Of a DNA stretch of 64,000 bases, positions 1 to 7,379 are shown piece after piece. Positions within the stretch are counted from its first letter, which is position 1. Each line of letters begins with the position of its first letter. Under the pieces are notes generated by a model. The model was not told the origin of the DNA. It worked only from the letters and a program-made list of their open reading frames with translations, and did no database searches. This stretch comes from an uncultured Pseudomonadota bacterium (GTDB lineage Bacteria > Pseudomonadota > Alphaproteobacteria > RF32 > CAG-239), in assembly GCA_949295025.1 (NCBI GenBank), contig CASFJK010000001.1, positions 124,001-188,000 on the forward strand. Direction: 5' to 3'. The translations under genes were made by a program, and so were the position numbers.

Positions 1-1
1 T

Positions 2-673
2 ATGAGTATTTTTTCTAAAAAATTGATAATTTGGGATTTTGATGGTGTGATTGCCGACACCGAATGTTTGTGGATGGAAAACAGACGGCAACTCTTAAAA
101 AAATATTTTAATATTGATTGGGATTTAAAAACCACAAATAAACACCTTGGAGGAATGCATTGGACAACCAGATTGCAAACTTTGCAAAAAATGGGTTTTG
201 ATGTTGATAAAAAATTTGAAGATGAAGGAACCGAATTAGATTTGCAAGTTTTAAGCAAAGGAATTTCCCTCACTCCAAATATTGAAAAAATTTTTGCCAG
301 AACAGACATTAAACAATGTATTGCAACCGGAGGCACCAAAGAAAAAACTCAAATGAAGCTTAAAGCAGTTAAGATTGATAAAATTTTTACACCAGACAGA
401 GTTTTTCTCTCAGAAATGGTGGCTCATGGAAAACCTGCGCCTGATATATTTTTGTTGGCAGCAGAAAAAATGGGGGAAAAGCCTGAAAATTGCTTAGTTA
501 TAGAAGACTCTATTGCCGGACTTAAAGCAGGATTGGCGGCAAAAATGGAAACAATCGCCTATGTTGGAAGCCAGATGAACAATAACGAAGAGTATATTGC
601 TCAAGTTAAAGCTTTAGGCATAAAACATATATTCAAAACTATGGATGAAATTTATCATTTCATATTTGGTTAA
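2..673 (+). CDS. HAD-superfamily phosphatase, subfamily IA (beta-phosphoglucomutase-like)
   Basis: 223-residue haloacid-dehalogenase-type hydrolase. Motif I is DFDGVIADTE at residues 12-21 (nucleophile D12, acid/base D14), motif II is T109 in IATGG, motif III is K144 in HGKPAPD, and motif IV is E168-D169 in VIEDSIAGL. The helical cap between motifs I and II places it in subfamily IA, which contains beta-phosphoglucomutase, phosphoglycolate phosphatase and small sugar-phosphate phosphatases. The substrate cannot be read from the sequence. The protein looks cytoplasmic, with no signal peptide. The ATG lies one base from the window edge, so its ribosome-binding site is not visible and a longer start cannot be excluded. 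A bidirectional hairpin follows and separates it from rho. Confidence 0.85.
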   Translation: MSIFSKKLIIWDFDGVIADTECLWMENRRQLLKKYFNIDWDLKTTNKHLGGMHWTTRLQTLQKMGFDVDKKFEDEGTELDLQVLSKGISLTPNIEKIFARTDIKQCIATGGTKEKTQMKLKAVKIDKIFTPDRVFLSEMVAHGKPAPDIFLLAAEKMGEKPENCLVIEDSIAGLKAGLAAKMETIAYVGSQMNNNEEYIAQVKALGIKHIFKTMDEIYHFIFG

Positions 674-675
674 AA

Positions 676-704
676 AAAAAAGCTCCTCTATCAGGAGCTT
701 TTTT
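676..704. terminator. Bidirectional terminator between the HAD gene and rho
   Basis: Stem AGCTCCT (681-687), 5-nt loop, AGGAGCT (693-699), flanked by an A run on the left and a T run on the right. It can serve both convergent genes. Confidence 0.85.
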
Positions 705-709
705 AATTT

Positions 710-1963
710 TTAAGAATTCATATTATTGAAAAAATCTTGGTTATCTTTGCTCTGCTTAAGCTTATCAAGCAAGAATTCCATACCGTCGGTCATGCCCATT
801 TGCATCAAAACGCGGCGCAAAACCCACATCTTGGACAAGGTGGCTTTATCAACCAACAATTCTTCTTTACGTGTACCCGAACGCGTAATATCAATGGTCG
901 GGAACAAGCGTTTATCGGTTAATTTTCTATCCAAAATGATTTCTGAGTTACCGGTACCTTTGAATTCTTCAAAAATAACTTCATCCATACGTGAACCGGT
1001 ATCAATCAAAGCGGTAGCAATAATGGTTAAAGAACCGCCTTCTTCAACATTACGAGCTGCACCGAGCAAGCGTTTCGGACGTTGCAAAGCGTTGGCATCT
1101 ACACCACCGGTTAACACTTTACCAGATGAAGGAATAACAGTATTGTAAGCGCGACCCAAACGGGTGATTGAATCGAGCAAAATGACAACGTCTTTTTTGG
1201 TTTCAACCAATCTTTTAGCTTTTTCAATAACCATTTCAGCAACTTGAACGTGGCGAGAAGCTGGTTCATCAAAGGTAGAAGAAATAACTTCACCTTTAAC
1301 GGAACGCATCATATCGGTCACTTCTTCCGGACGTTCATCAATCAGCAAAACCATTAAATATGCTTCCGGATGATTGGTAGCAATGGCATGAGCAATATTT
1401 TGCAACATTACCGTTTTACCGGTACGAGGCGGAGCCACAATCAAACCACGTTGACCCTTACCCTGAGGTGCAATCAAATCAATTACACGGGTGGTATAAT
1501 CTTTGTCACCACAAATAATATCAAAATCTAATTTTTCAGTAGGATAAAGGGGGGTAAGGTTATCAAAATTTATTCGGAGTTTGGAAAGTTCAGGATCAGC
1601 AAAATTAATACGGTTTACTTTAGTGAGGGCGAAATAACGTTCATTATCTTTAGGAGCTCTAATTTCTCCTTCAACGGTATCGCCGGTTCGTAAACCAAAT
1701 TTTTTAACTTGAGAAGGAGAAACATAAATATCATCCGGACCGGCAAGGTAGTTTGACTGGCTGGATCTTAAAAAACCGAAGCCATCTTGCAGAACTTCGA
1801 TTGTACCTTCTCCATAGATTATGTTATCTTCACTGGCAACTTTTTTCAAAATTGCAAACATTAAATCTTGTTTGCGCATTGAAGAAGCATCTTCAATACC
1901 AAGGTCCTCAGCCTCTGTTAAGAGTTCTTTAGGAGATTTTTGCTTTAATTCTTGTAAATTCAT
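710..1963 (-). CDS. rho: Transcription termination factor Rho
   Basis: 417-residue hexameric RNA helicase, almost the same length as E. coli Rho (419). Residues 1-45 form the Rho N-terminal helical domain. Residues 50-115 are the cold-shock-like RNA-binding domain with the RNP1-type GFGFLR at 61-66. The ATPase core has the P-loop PPRTGKT near 178-184, [10 protein letters not shown], and the Walker [17 protein letters not shown] region. AAGG precedes the ATG by about five bases. The gene is transcribed away from the putative origin, as is common for rho beside oriC in alphaproteobacteria. No truncation is visible. Confidence 0.98.
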   Translation of the reverse strand: MNLQELKQKSPKELLTEAEDLGIEDASSMRKQDLMFAILKKVASEDNIIYGEGTIEVLQDGFGFLRSSQSNYLAGPDDIYVSPSQVKKFGLRTGDTVEGEIRAPKDNERYFALTKVNRINFADPELSKLRINFDNLTPLYPTEKLDFDIICGDKDYTTRVIDLIAPQGKGQRGLIVAPPRTGKTVMLQNIAHAIATNHPEAYLMVLLIDERPEEVTDMMRSVKGEVISSTFDEPASRHVQVAEMVIEKAKRLVETKKDVVILLDSITRLGRAYNTVIPSSGKVLTGGVDANALQRPKRLLGAARNVEEGGSLTIIATALIDTGSRMDEVIFEEFKGTGNSEIILDRKLTDKRLFPTIDITRSGTRKEELLVDKATLSKMWVLRRVLMQMGMTDGMEFLLDKLKQSKDNQDFFNNMNS

Positions 1964-1999
1964 GCTTACCTTAACTATTTGGGAATAAATTTCTGCAGT

Positions 2000-2015
2000 T
2001 TAAGAATTTATTAAA
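2000..2015. promoter_or_regulatory. CtrA-type motif TTAA-N7-TTAAA
   Basis: TTAA at 2000-2003 and TTAA at 2011-2014, separated by seven bases. It lies close to the rho start, so it may affect rho as well as the origin. Confidence 0.4.
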
Positions 2016-2146
2016 TATTTTTAATAAATATGTTTGGTAGGTAAATTTTATATATTCTCTTATTTTATTTTTGTCAATTAAATTTGGCAAAGGGGAATAA
2101 TGTAAAAAATTATGATTACCTGCCGAGATTATATTAAGGTAATGGG

Positions 2147-2162
2147 TTAATTTTTTATTAAC
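2147..2162. promoter_or_regulatory. CtrA-type motif TTAA-N7-TTAAC
   Basis: TTAA at 2147-2150 and TTAAC at 2158-2162 with a 7-base spacer: an exact match to the long CtrA consensus. Confidence 0.5.
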
Positions 2163-2227
2163 AGCCCCGCAGGGCTAACAATATATTTTTAAAAGTTTAG
2201 TAGTTATTTGTATATCCCTGTGAGTAT

Positions 2228-2236
2228 TGTGGATAA
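2228..2236 (-). promoter_or_regulatory. DnaA box, perfect match
   Basis: TGTGGATAA on the + strand, which is TTATCCACA on the - strand, the consensus DnaA 9-mer. Confidence 0.75.
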
Positions 2237-2252
2237 GTTTTCATAAACAGAG

Positions 2253-2261
2253 TTGTCCACA
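2253..2261 (+). promoter_or_regulatory. DnaA box, one mismatch
   Basis: TTGTCCACA differs from TTATCCACA at one base. It faces the perfect box 16 bp away in opposite orientation. Confidence 0.55.
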
Positions 2262-2284
2262 TTTGCTTGTTTTAAAACGAATCG

Positions 2285-2300
2285 TTAACAAAAGATTAAC
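2285..2300. promoter_or_regulatory. CtrA-type motif TTAA-N7-TTAAC
   Basis: TTAA at 2285-2288 and TTAAC at 2296-2300 with a 7-base spacer. It sits just after the DnaA-box pair and before the GATTC sites at 2317-2321 and 2350-2354. Confidence 0.5.
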
Positions 2301-2379
2301 AAAATTTGACTTTTTGGATTCTTTTTCAATCTCATAAACATCATAACTGGATTCAAAACTTTAATTTTTGATTTTTTAA

Positions 2380-2388
2380 ATATCCACA
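2380..2388 (+). promoter_or_regulatory. DnaA box, one mismatch
   Basis: ATATCCACA, mismatched only at the first base of the consensus. Confidence 0.45.
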
Positions 2389-2480
2389 GGGTGGTATAAG
2401 TTTTGGTGCCTGTATATAACTCTGAGTTTGGATTTTGCAATATGCGGATTAAATTGTATAAAAGCTTTATGACTGTAGAG

Positions 2481-2489
2481 TTATGCACA
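2481..2489 (+). promoter_or_regulatory. DnaA box, one mismatch
   Basis: TTATGCACA, one mismatch. It begins inside the left arm of the 10-bp inverted repeat 2475-2484 / 2509-2518. Confidence 0.45.
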
Positions 2490-2494
2490 AAAAG

Positions 2495-2510
2495 TTAACG
2501 ATCTGTTAAT
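2495..2510. promoter_or_regulatory. CtrA-type motif TTAA-N7-TTAAT
   Basis: TTAA at 2495-2498 and TTAAT at 2506-2510. It lies within 60 bases of the coaE start and next to a DnaA-box-like 9-mer, so it could control both the origin and coaE. Confidence 0.45.
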
Positions 2511-2554
2511 AACTCTACTTTGTTTTTATATATCAATGATTTAAGGCTCAGATT

Positions 2555-3136
2555 ATGATTTTGGCTGCAATTACAGGTTCTATAGGCTGTGGAAAGACAA
2601 CTTTGGCAAATATTTTTAAAAAACTAGGTTATCCTGTTTTTGATGCCGATGCTTGGGTAAGAAGACTTTATTTTAAGCCTGAATTTATTAAAGTTATTAT
2701 GCAAAACTTTCCGCAAGCGCAAACAGATGGTGTTTTTGATAAAAGAAAATTGAGATTGTTGGTTTTTGAAGATAAACAACAATTGCAAAAATTGGAAAAA
2801 TTAATTCACCCTTTCTTAAAAAGACAACTTAAAGCAATTATTCGAAAAAATGCTCAAACTGATGATTTATTGTTTTTGGATGCAGCGCTTTTGTTTGAGC
2901 TTGGTTGGGATAAGTATTGCGATTTTGTAATAACGGTTAATGTTGATGAAGAAATTCAGAAAAAACGTGTTATGCAAAGAGATAAAGTTTCAGCTGAACA
3001 TGTTGACAAGATTATTGAAAAACAAATGAGCCAAAAAGAAAAAGTTGAAAAAGCTGATTGGGTGGTTGAAACTGATGTGCCTCTAAATTTACTTAAAGTT
3101 TCTGCTTTAGAAATTGTAAAAGGCTTGAAGGGATAA
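2555..3136 (+). CDS. coaE: Dephospho-CoA kinase
   Basis: 193-residue P-loop kinase for the last step of coenzyme A synthesis (phosphorylation of the 3'-hydroxyl of dephospho-CoA). The N-terminus carries the Walker A GSIGCGKTT (residues 8-16), then FDAD near 31-34 and a DAALLFELGWDKYCD segment typical of CoaE. Length is normal for the family. AAGG precedes the ATG at about 10 bases. dnaQ starts 5 nt after the stop, so the two are surely cotranscribed. It is the first gene to the right of the putative origin. Confidence 0.95.
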   Translation: MILAAITGSIGCGKTTLANIFKKLGYPVFDADAWVRRLYFKPEFIKVIMQNFPQAQTDGVFDKRKLRLLVFEDKQQLQKLEKLIHPFLKRQLKAIIRKNAQTDDLLFLDAALLFELGWDKYCDFVITVNVDEEIQKKRVMQRDKVSAEHVDKIIEKQMSQKEKVEKADWVVETDVPLNLLKVSALEIVKGLKG

Positions 3137-3141
3137 AAAAT

Positions 3142-3861
3142 ATGGTTAGAGAGATTGTTTTTGATACGGAAACTACCGGTTTTGATGCTGATAAAGGCGA
3201 TCGATTGGTTGAAATCGGTGCTATTGAACTTATTAATCATATTCCAACCGGAAAAGTTTATCATCAATATATTAACCCGCAAAGAGAAGTCCCTGAAGAA
3301 GCTTTTAAAGTACATGGCTTGTCTTATGATTTTTTGAAAGATTTTCCTACATTTGACCAGATTGTAGATGAATGGCTCGACTTTGTTGGCGAAGATGGTA
3401 TTTTGGTAGCGCATAATGCCAAGTTTGATATCACTTTCTGTAACTTTGAACAAAAAGCCTTAAATAAGCGTGAGTTTTCATGGGATAAGGTTATTGATAC
3501 CTTAGAAATTGCCCGAAATATGTTTCCGGGATCTCGTGTTAACTTGGATGCGCTTTGTAAACGTTTTAATATTGATAACTCAAACCGTACCAAGCACGGC
3601 GCTTTGCTTGATGCTGAGCTCTTGGCGGAAGTTTATTTACAACTGATTGGTGGTCAAGAACCTGCCATGATGTTTGATGAGAAGAAAAAAGCAACACATC
3701 AAGCAACAGAGGTTCAATTTGGTTCTGCTGACGGAAAGGTAAGAGAAGCGCGTCATTTCCTTTTGAGCGAAGAAGAAATTAATTTGCATAACGAATTTTT
3801 GCAAAACAAAATAAAAGGTGCTATTTGGCTTGCAGAACCTGAAAGCGAAAATAAAGAATAG
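3142..3861 (+). CDS. dnaQ: DNA polymerase III epsilon subunit (3'-5' proofreading exonuclease)
   Basis: 239-residue DEDDh exonuclease. Exo I is DTETTGF (D8, E10), Exo II is AHNAKFDITF near 91-100, and Exo III is HGALLDAELLAEVYLQL, with the His and Asp of the DEDDh set. The last 60 residues are the region used in DnaQ proteins to contact the polymerase alpha subunit. The coaE-dnaQ order next to the origin is shared by many alphaproteobacteria. It ends 10 nt before the convergent Smr gene, with no clear hairpin between them. Confidence 0.95.
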   Translation: MVREIVFDTETTGFDADKGDRLVEIGAIELINHIPTGKVYHQYINPQREVPEEAFKVHGLSYDFLKDFPTFDQIVDEWLDFVGEDGILVAHNAKFDITFCNFEQKALNKREFSWDKVIDTLEIARNMFPGSRVNLDALCKRFNIDNSNRTKHGALLDAELLAEVYLQLIGGQEPAMMFDEKKKATHQATEVQFGSADGKVREARHFLLSEEEINLHNEFLQNKIKGAIWLAEPESENKE

Positions 3862-3871
3862 GCCTTATTGA

Positions 3872-4417
3872 TTATCTTTTGCGGCGGAGTAAAACGTATA
3901 AAGCACCTTCTCCGCCGTCTTTGATTTGAGAATAGCTGATACTCAGAATCAATGGTCTTAATTCTCTGGAATTGAGCCATTGTGGAACTTTTTCTTTCAA
4001 AATGCCCCGGTGCGGCATGATTTCTTCATCTTCCGGATGTGGGCGGCCTTTGCCGGTGACAATCAAGATGCAGCGCAAGTTGTCAATATAAGCGTTTTTA
4101 ACAAAGTTGGTCACCGCCTCCCAAGCTTCATCTTCTGTATAGCCATGCAAATCTAATCTTCTTTCAATTTTGAATTCGCCGCGTTTGAATTTTGTTGCCG
4201 TGTTTTTATCTAAATCGGCAATTTGTCCTATGGCAAGGTCGTTTAATTTATTACCATGGTAAACAGCTGTACAATCTATACTATTGCGTATTGGTGGTAG
4301 TATAGGTGCAGGGCGTTCAATTTCTTCTGTTTTGGATGATAATAATTGAACTTCTTTTGTTGTTTCTTGCCAAAGGCTCAAATCATCTTCACTTATGTTC
4401 GGTTGGTTTTTCTTCAT
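3872..4417 (-). CDS. Smr-domain protein (MutS2-type small nuclease domain)
   Basis: 181 residues. The C-terminal half is an Smr domain: RLDLHGYTEDEAW (DLHG motif near residue 92), ILIVTGKGRPH, and the ending that closes with ALYVLLRRKR. Smr domains can nick or bind nucleic acid; stand-alone versions in proteobacteria lack an established role. The N-terminal 85 residues are polar and probably disordered. The start overlaps the end of the upstream membrane-protein gene by 29 nt, which suggests coupled translation. It is the last gene of the Tim44-like - mltA - membrane protein - Smr operon, an order known in alphaproteobacteria. Confidence 0.85.
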   Translation of the reverse strand: MKKNQPNISEDDLSLWQETTKEVQLLSSKTEEIERPAPILPPIRNSIDCTAVYHGNKLNDLAIGQIADLDKNTATKFKRGEFKIERRLDLHGYTEDEAWEAVTNFVKNAYIDNLRCILIVTGKGRPHPEDEEIMPHRGILKEKVPQWLNSRELRPLILSISYSQIKDGGEGALYVLLRRKR

Positions 4418-4880
4418 TGTCTTTTGTATTTTCTTTTTTCTCTAGCATATAATCTGAAAAATTTAAAATTACAAATTCTTTCCAATCTCCTTCAGGAGAA
4501 ACACATCCAAGCTTTTTATTTTCAGCGTTAACCAGCACAATACCGCCAAATTTCCATAAGTTTTCACAATTTTCAAAAGAAGATATTAGGCAGGCTTTGG
4601 TTCTTTCTATAACCTTATGATAGAGCTTTTTCTTAAAATAGGTGCTATAGACCATTATCATGGCCACAATGAACAATAAACCGAATATAACACCAACAAA
4701 AATGATGAGCATTAAGCCGATTAAAACAGGTATTAAAATTGGTAATAAGCATTCCCAAGGATTATAAATGGGAGAACCGGGACGGTTGACTTTTCCATAA
4801 TCCATATACAAACGCAATTGGTCTTTTTCTACTGCCGTTTTTAATGCTCTGAAAATCATTTTGTCTGCTTTATTTACCAT
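4389..4880 (-). CDS. Uncharacterised membrane protein
   Basis: 163 residues, family not recognised. Residues about 44-80 form a long hydrophobic stretch with two probable membrane spans (CLLPILIPVLIGLMLIIF and GVIFGLLFIVAMIMVYS), preceded by a charged N-terminal region and followed by a soluble tail of about 80 residues rich in Lys and Glu. It starts 2 nt after mltA ends (transcription order mltA then this gene) and overlaps the Smr gene. Its place suggests an envelope role, but nothing in the sequence defines it. Confidence 0.7.
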   Translation of the reverse strand: MVNKADKMIFRALKTAVEKDQLRLYMDYGKVNRPGSPIYNPWECLLPILIPVLIGLMLIIFVGVIFGLLFIVAMIMVYSTYFKKKLYHKVIERTKACLISSFENCENLWKFGGIVLVNAENKKLGCVSPEGDWKEFVILNFSDYMLEKKENTKDNEEKPTEHK

Positions 4881-4882
4881 GT

Positions 4883-6028
4883 TTACCTCTGTTTATTGGG
4901 TAAGAGAATGTAGTATTGTCCTTTGGCATGCATGCGTCCGGCTTTTTCTAAAATATCATCTCCGCCGCTGCCCCAGAAATAGTCTCCGCGCACGGCACCT
5001 TTTATAGCTCCGCCAATGTCTTGAGCTACAACCAGTTTGTTGATGTCTTCTTTATCGGGACCATTAGTTTCAAGCCATAATAAAGCTCCTAAGGGAATGA
5101 ATGTTCTATCAACAGCTAAGCTTCTACCTGCGGTTAAAGATACACCTTGTGCACCTATGGGACCATCTGAGTTAACAAAACGATGGAAGACATAGCGCTC
5201 ATTTTTGTTCATGGGAGCTATGGCTTTTTCGGGATTTTCTTTAAGCCATTTTTTTATTTTGCCCATAGAAGCTTGTCCGGGTTTGATAAGTTTTTCTGCT
5301 AACAGAATGCTTCCTATTCCCTTAAATTCGCGTCCGTTATTATCAGCATAGCCAATACGTATGTATGAACCATCATCCATATGTGCTAAAGCGGAACCTT
5401 GAATTTGCATGACATAAATATCTACTTCATTGTCTCCCCATATGATGATGGGAGCATTTAAGGGTTTTTCATAGATTTCTGAACGAGTATAATAAGGAAT
5501 AAACTTGTTTCCTTTGATGCGTCCGACAAAACGTTTGTTGGGCAGAGACTTGTCAAAGTCTTGCAGGTTGAATTCTATCATATCAAACGGGCGACCATAA
5601 ACGGGATATTTATATTTATCTGATTTATGGTAAGAAGCTTGAAGTTCTGCTTCATAATAAGATGTAAATTTACCTTCGCTTTGCCCTTTGTATGTTACCA
5701 AATATGGGGTGAAATTTTCTTCAATAAAATCTTTATATTTGGTCGGACGAACATTTTTTAATTTGCGACAAATTTCTTTATATTCTGAAGTGGAAATTTT
5801 GATTGCCGCTTTTGTATCTATGTAAGTATTTTTATTTTCACTGATTTTTTGGCAAGACTTTTTGAAAGCTTTTATAGCCATATTGATGTCATCTTGTTGC
5901 CAATTTTTTAAATCAGAATAAGAGCTTTTGGTTAAGGTTAAGTCTTCTATGCTTGTGGAGACGGTTGTATCTTCTCCGCAAGATGTTAAAATTAGACCTA
6001 TACTTAATATAAAAGCAATTTTTTTCAT
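4883..6028 (-). CDS. mltA: Membrane-bound lytic murein transglycosylase A (lipoprotein)
   Basis: 381 residues. A lipoprotein signal ends in LTSC with the lipidated Cys at 17. The MltA domain covers about residues 110-260. A 3D (Asp-Asp-Asp) domain follows: AGRSLAVDRTFIPLGALLWL, VAQDIGGAIKG, and GDYFWG near the C-terminus. The enzyme cleaves peptidoglycan glycan strands to 1,6-anhydro products, which fits the presence of the AmpG-type anhydromuropeptide permease in the same window. Four nucleotides separate it from the Tim44-like gene upstream. Confidence 0.93.
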   Translation of the reverse strand: MKKIAFILSIGLILTSCGEDTTVSTSIEDLTLTKSSYSDLKNWQQDDINMAIKAFKKSCQKISENKNTYIDTKAAIKISTSEYKEICRKLKNVRPTKYKDFIEENFTPYLVTYKGQSEGKFTSYYEAELQASYHKSDKYKYPVYGRPFDMIEFNLQDFDKSLPNKRFVGRIKGNKFIPYYTRSEIYEKPLNAPIIIWGDNEVDIYVMQIQGSALAHMDDGSYIRIGYADNNGREFKGIGSILLAEKLIKPGQASMGKIKKWLKENPEKAIAPMNKNERYVFHRFVNSDGPIGAQGVSLTAGRSLAVDRTFIPLGALLWLETNGPDKEDINKLVVAQDIGGAIKGAVRGDYFWGSGGDDILEKAGRMHAKGQYYILLPNKQR

Positions 6029-6032
6029 ATTT

Positions 6033-6683
6033 TTACTTTTTGGTTGATACTAAAACCCAGTTGGGATTGGTGGATGTTATTTCCTTTTCAAAAGTCCATT
6101 TATCTGTAATGGTTTGAATGTATTGGTCATCTCCTTCAATGATTTTTTCTTCTTTATCTTTGAGGAGATTAACCTGTTGAGACACAAATTCTACAGTGAT
6201 TTTGGCAATGTTGTTTTTATTGATTTTAGCATCAATAATTTCGGCTTTATCAAAACCAATAAAATCTAATTCGGCAGTGATACCTTCATTTTTACGTTGT
6301 TCTATAATGTCTTTAAATTTGTTATAAATGGTTTTGTTAACCAACATTTCCAAAGTTTCTAAATCGGCTTTGCTAAAGGCGGTTAAAATGATTTCGAAAG
6401 CTTTTTTGGCTCCGGTTAAAAAGTTTTTTTCTTCAAAGTTTGGGATTTGAGCTAAAGTTTTTTGTGTTTCAGTGAGGTTTATTTCTTTGAGCTCTTCTTT
6501 GTCATTATTCTTTTGTTTGTTCTTTTCTGCTTCTTTCATGATGATGTCAAAAATTTTGGCAGCACTTTCATCTGAAAGTTTGGTACTTTCTCCTTGAGGG
6601 CGTGTGCCTAAAACAGATTTTAAGCGTTGTAAAATGAAAACAACTACTAACAAAAGAATGATGATATCTATATATTGTCCCAT
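6033..6683 (-). CDS. Tim44-like domain membrane protein
   Basis: 216 residues. One N-terminal membrane span (about residues 5-20, IDIIILLLVVVFILQRL) is followed by a charged linker and a C-terminal Tim44-like / calcium-channel-type fold (about 85-216) that ends with WTFEKEITSTNPNWVLVSTK. Alphaproteobacterial homologues of mitochondrial Tim44 usually sit beside secB and mltA, exactly as here. The role in bacteria is not settled; protein transport or membrane assembly is the usual proposal. It is the first gene of a four-gene operon behind a good promoter. Confidence 0.88.
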   Translation of the reverse strand: MGQYIDIIILLLVVVFILQRLKSVLGTRPQGESTKLSDESAAKIFDIIMKEAEKNKQKNNDKEELKEINLTETQKTLAQIPNFEEKNFLTGAKKAFEIILTAFSKADLETLEMLVNKTIYNKFKDIIEQRKNEGITAELDFIGFDKAEIIDAKINKNNIAKITVEFVSQQVNLLKDKEEKIIEGDDQYIQTITDKWTFEKEITSTNPNWVLVSTKK

Positions 6684-6723
6684 GCTTTTTCTTTTTCCTT
6701 ATTAAAACGATTTTGATATTTTT

Positions 6724-6752
6724 AATATAGGTATTTTTTGTAATGTTAGCAA
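6724..6752 (-). promoter_or_regulatory. Sigma-70 promoter for the Tim44-like - mltA operon
   Basis: On the - strand TTGCTA (6747-6752), a 17-bp spacer, and TATATT (6724-6729). It lies about 40 bases upstream of the Tim44-like start. Confidence 0.5.
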
Positions 6753-6785
6753 TATAAAATATCTTTATTAAAAATATCTAAGTAA

Positions 6786-6814
6786 TTGACCATAACTTTT
6801 TTTAAGTGTATTTT
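6786..6814 (+). promoter_or_regulatory. Candidate sigma-70 promoter for secB
   Basis: TTGACC (6786-6791), 17-bp spacer, TATTTT (6809-6814), about 40 bases before the secB ATG. Confidence 0.4.
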
Positions 6815-6854
6815 TATTTTAACTTGTCGTTTTAATGTTGTTGAGGAGAAAGTC

Positions 6855-7322
6855 ATGCAACAAGATAACCAGCCGCAAAATGAAAACAAGCAACAATTGC
6901 CGGCTATTGTTATTAACAGTCAATATATTAAAGATTTTTCTTTAGAAATTCCGTATGCTCCGGAAATTTTTAAAGAAATTAAGAAAAATCCGGATGTGAA
7001 TGTTAATGTAGATGTTAATGCCCGTCCGCTGGAAGAAAACTATTTTAACGTAGATTTAGTTTTTACCATTAACGGGGATACAGAAAATAAGAAATTTTTT
7101 ATCATTGAGTTAACATATTCTGCTGTTGTGCAACTTAATATTCCTCAAGAGCATATAGAACCTGTTTTGATGATTGAAATTCCAAGAATGTTGTTCCCGT
7201 TTGCACGTCAGATTATTACAACATCTTTAACAGAGGCAGGTTTACCGCCATTTATGTTAAATCCGATAGATTTCGCAGCTATGTATAATGCTAAAAAACA
7301 ATCGGTTCATGGTAAAAATTAA
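6855..7322 (+). CDS. secB: Protein-export chaperone SecB
   Basis: 155 residues. SecB keeps secreted preproteins unfolded and passes them to SecA. The core runs from VINSQYIKDFSLEIPYAPEIF through the strand-rich middle to ARQIITTSLTEAGLPPFMLNPIDF, a strong family signature. The frame is open further upstream, but the ATG at 6855 is chosen because GAGGAGA lies 5 bases before it and because the first conserved block starts soon after. It is divergent from the Tim44-like gene and is followed by a bidirectional terminator. Confidence 0.96.
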   Translation: MQQDNQPQNENKQQLPAIVINSQYIKDFSLEIPYAPEIFKEIKKNPDVNVNVDVNARPLEENYFNVDLVFTINGDTENKKFFIIELTYSAVVQLNIPQEHIEPVLMIEIPRMLFPFARQIITTSLTEAGLPPFMLNPIDFAAMYNAKKQSVHGKN

Positions 7323-7349
7323 TTTTAAATACACCGTTCGAAAAAAAGA

Positions 7350-7373
7350 AAGGGCTGATTTTCAGCCCTTTTA
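7350..7373. terminator. Bidirectional terminator between secB and nrdB
   Basis: Perfect stem AAGGGCTGA (7350-7358) / TCAGCCCTT (7362-7370) with a 3-nt loop. A-rich before, T-rich after. Confidence 0.85.
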
Positions 7374-7379
7374 TATTGC

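Larger units (their letters stand above)
1964..2554. other. Putative chromosomal replication origin (oriC)
   Basis: 590-bp AT-rich stretch without a credible gene, between divergently transcribed rho and coaE. It holds one perfect DnaA box, three one-mismatch boxes, four TTAA-N7-TTAA motifs of the CtrA type, two GATTC sites (CcrM target GANTC), a 10-bp inverted repeat (2475-2484 / 2509-2518) and a small GC-rich hairpin (2163-2176) between AT-rich blocks. The rho/coaE/dnaQ/secB neighbourhood is close to the origin in Caulobacter and other alphaproteobacteria. The Caulobacter origin is silenced by CtrA, and this region would fit the same control. GC skew was not computed, so this remains a strong inference. 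Confidence 0.72.

Noticed and set aside
726..1148. 140-codon frame opposite rho
   Set aside because: Antisense shadow of a fully conserved gene; no homology and no start signals.
2011..2024. Another TTAA...TTAA pair near rho
   Set aside because: Spacer is 6 bp, not 7, so it does not fit the CtrA consensus.
2285..2488. 67-codon open frame on the - strand inside the rho-coaE gap
   Set aside because: No ribosome-binding site, composition like random AT-rich DNA, and it overlaps DnaA boxes and CtrA-type motifs.
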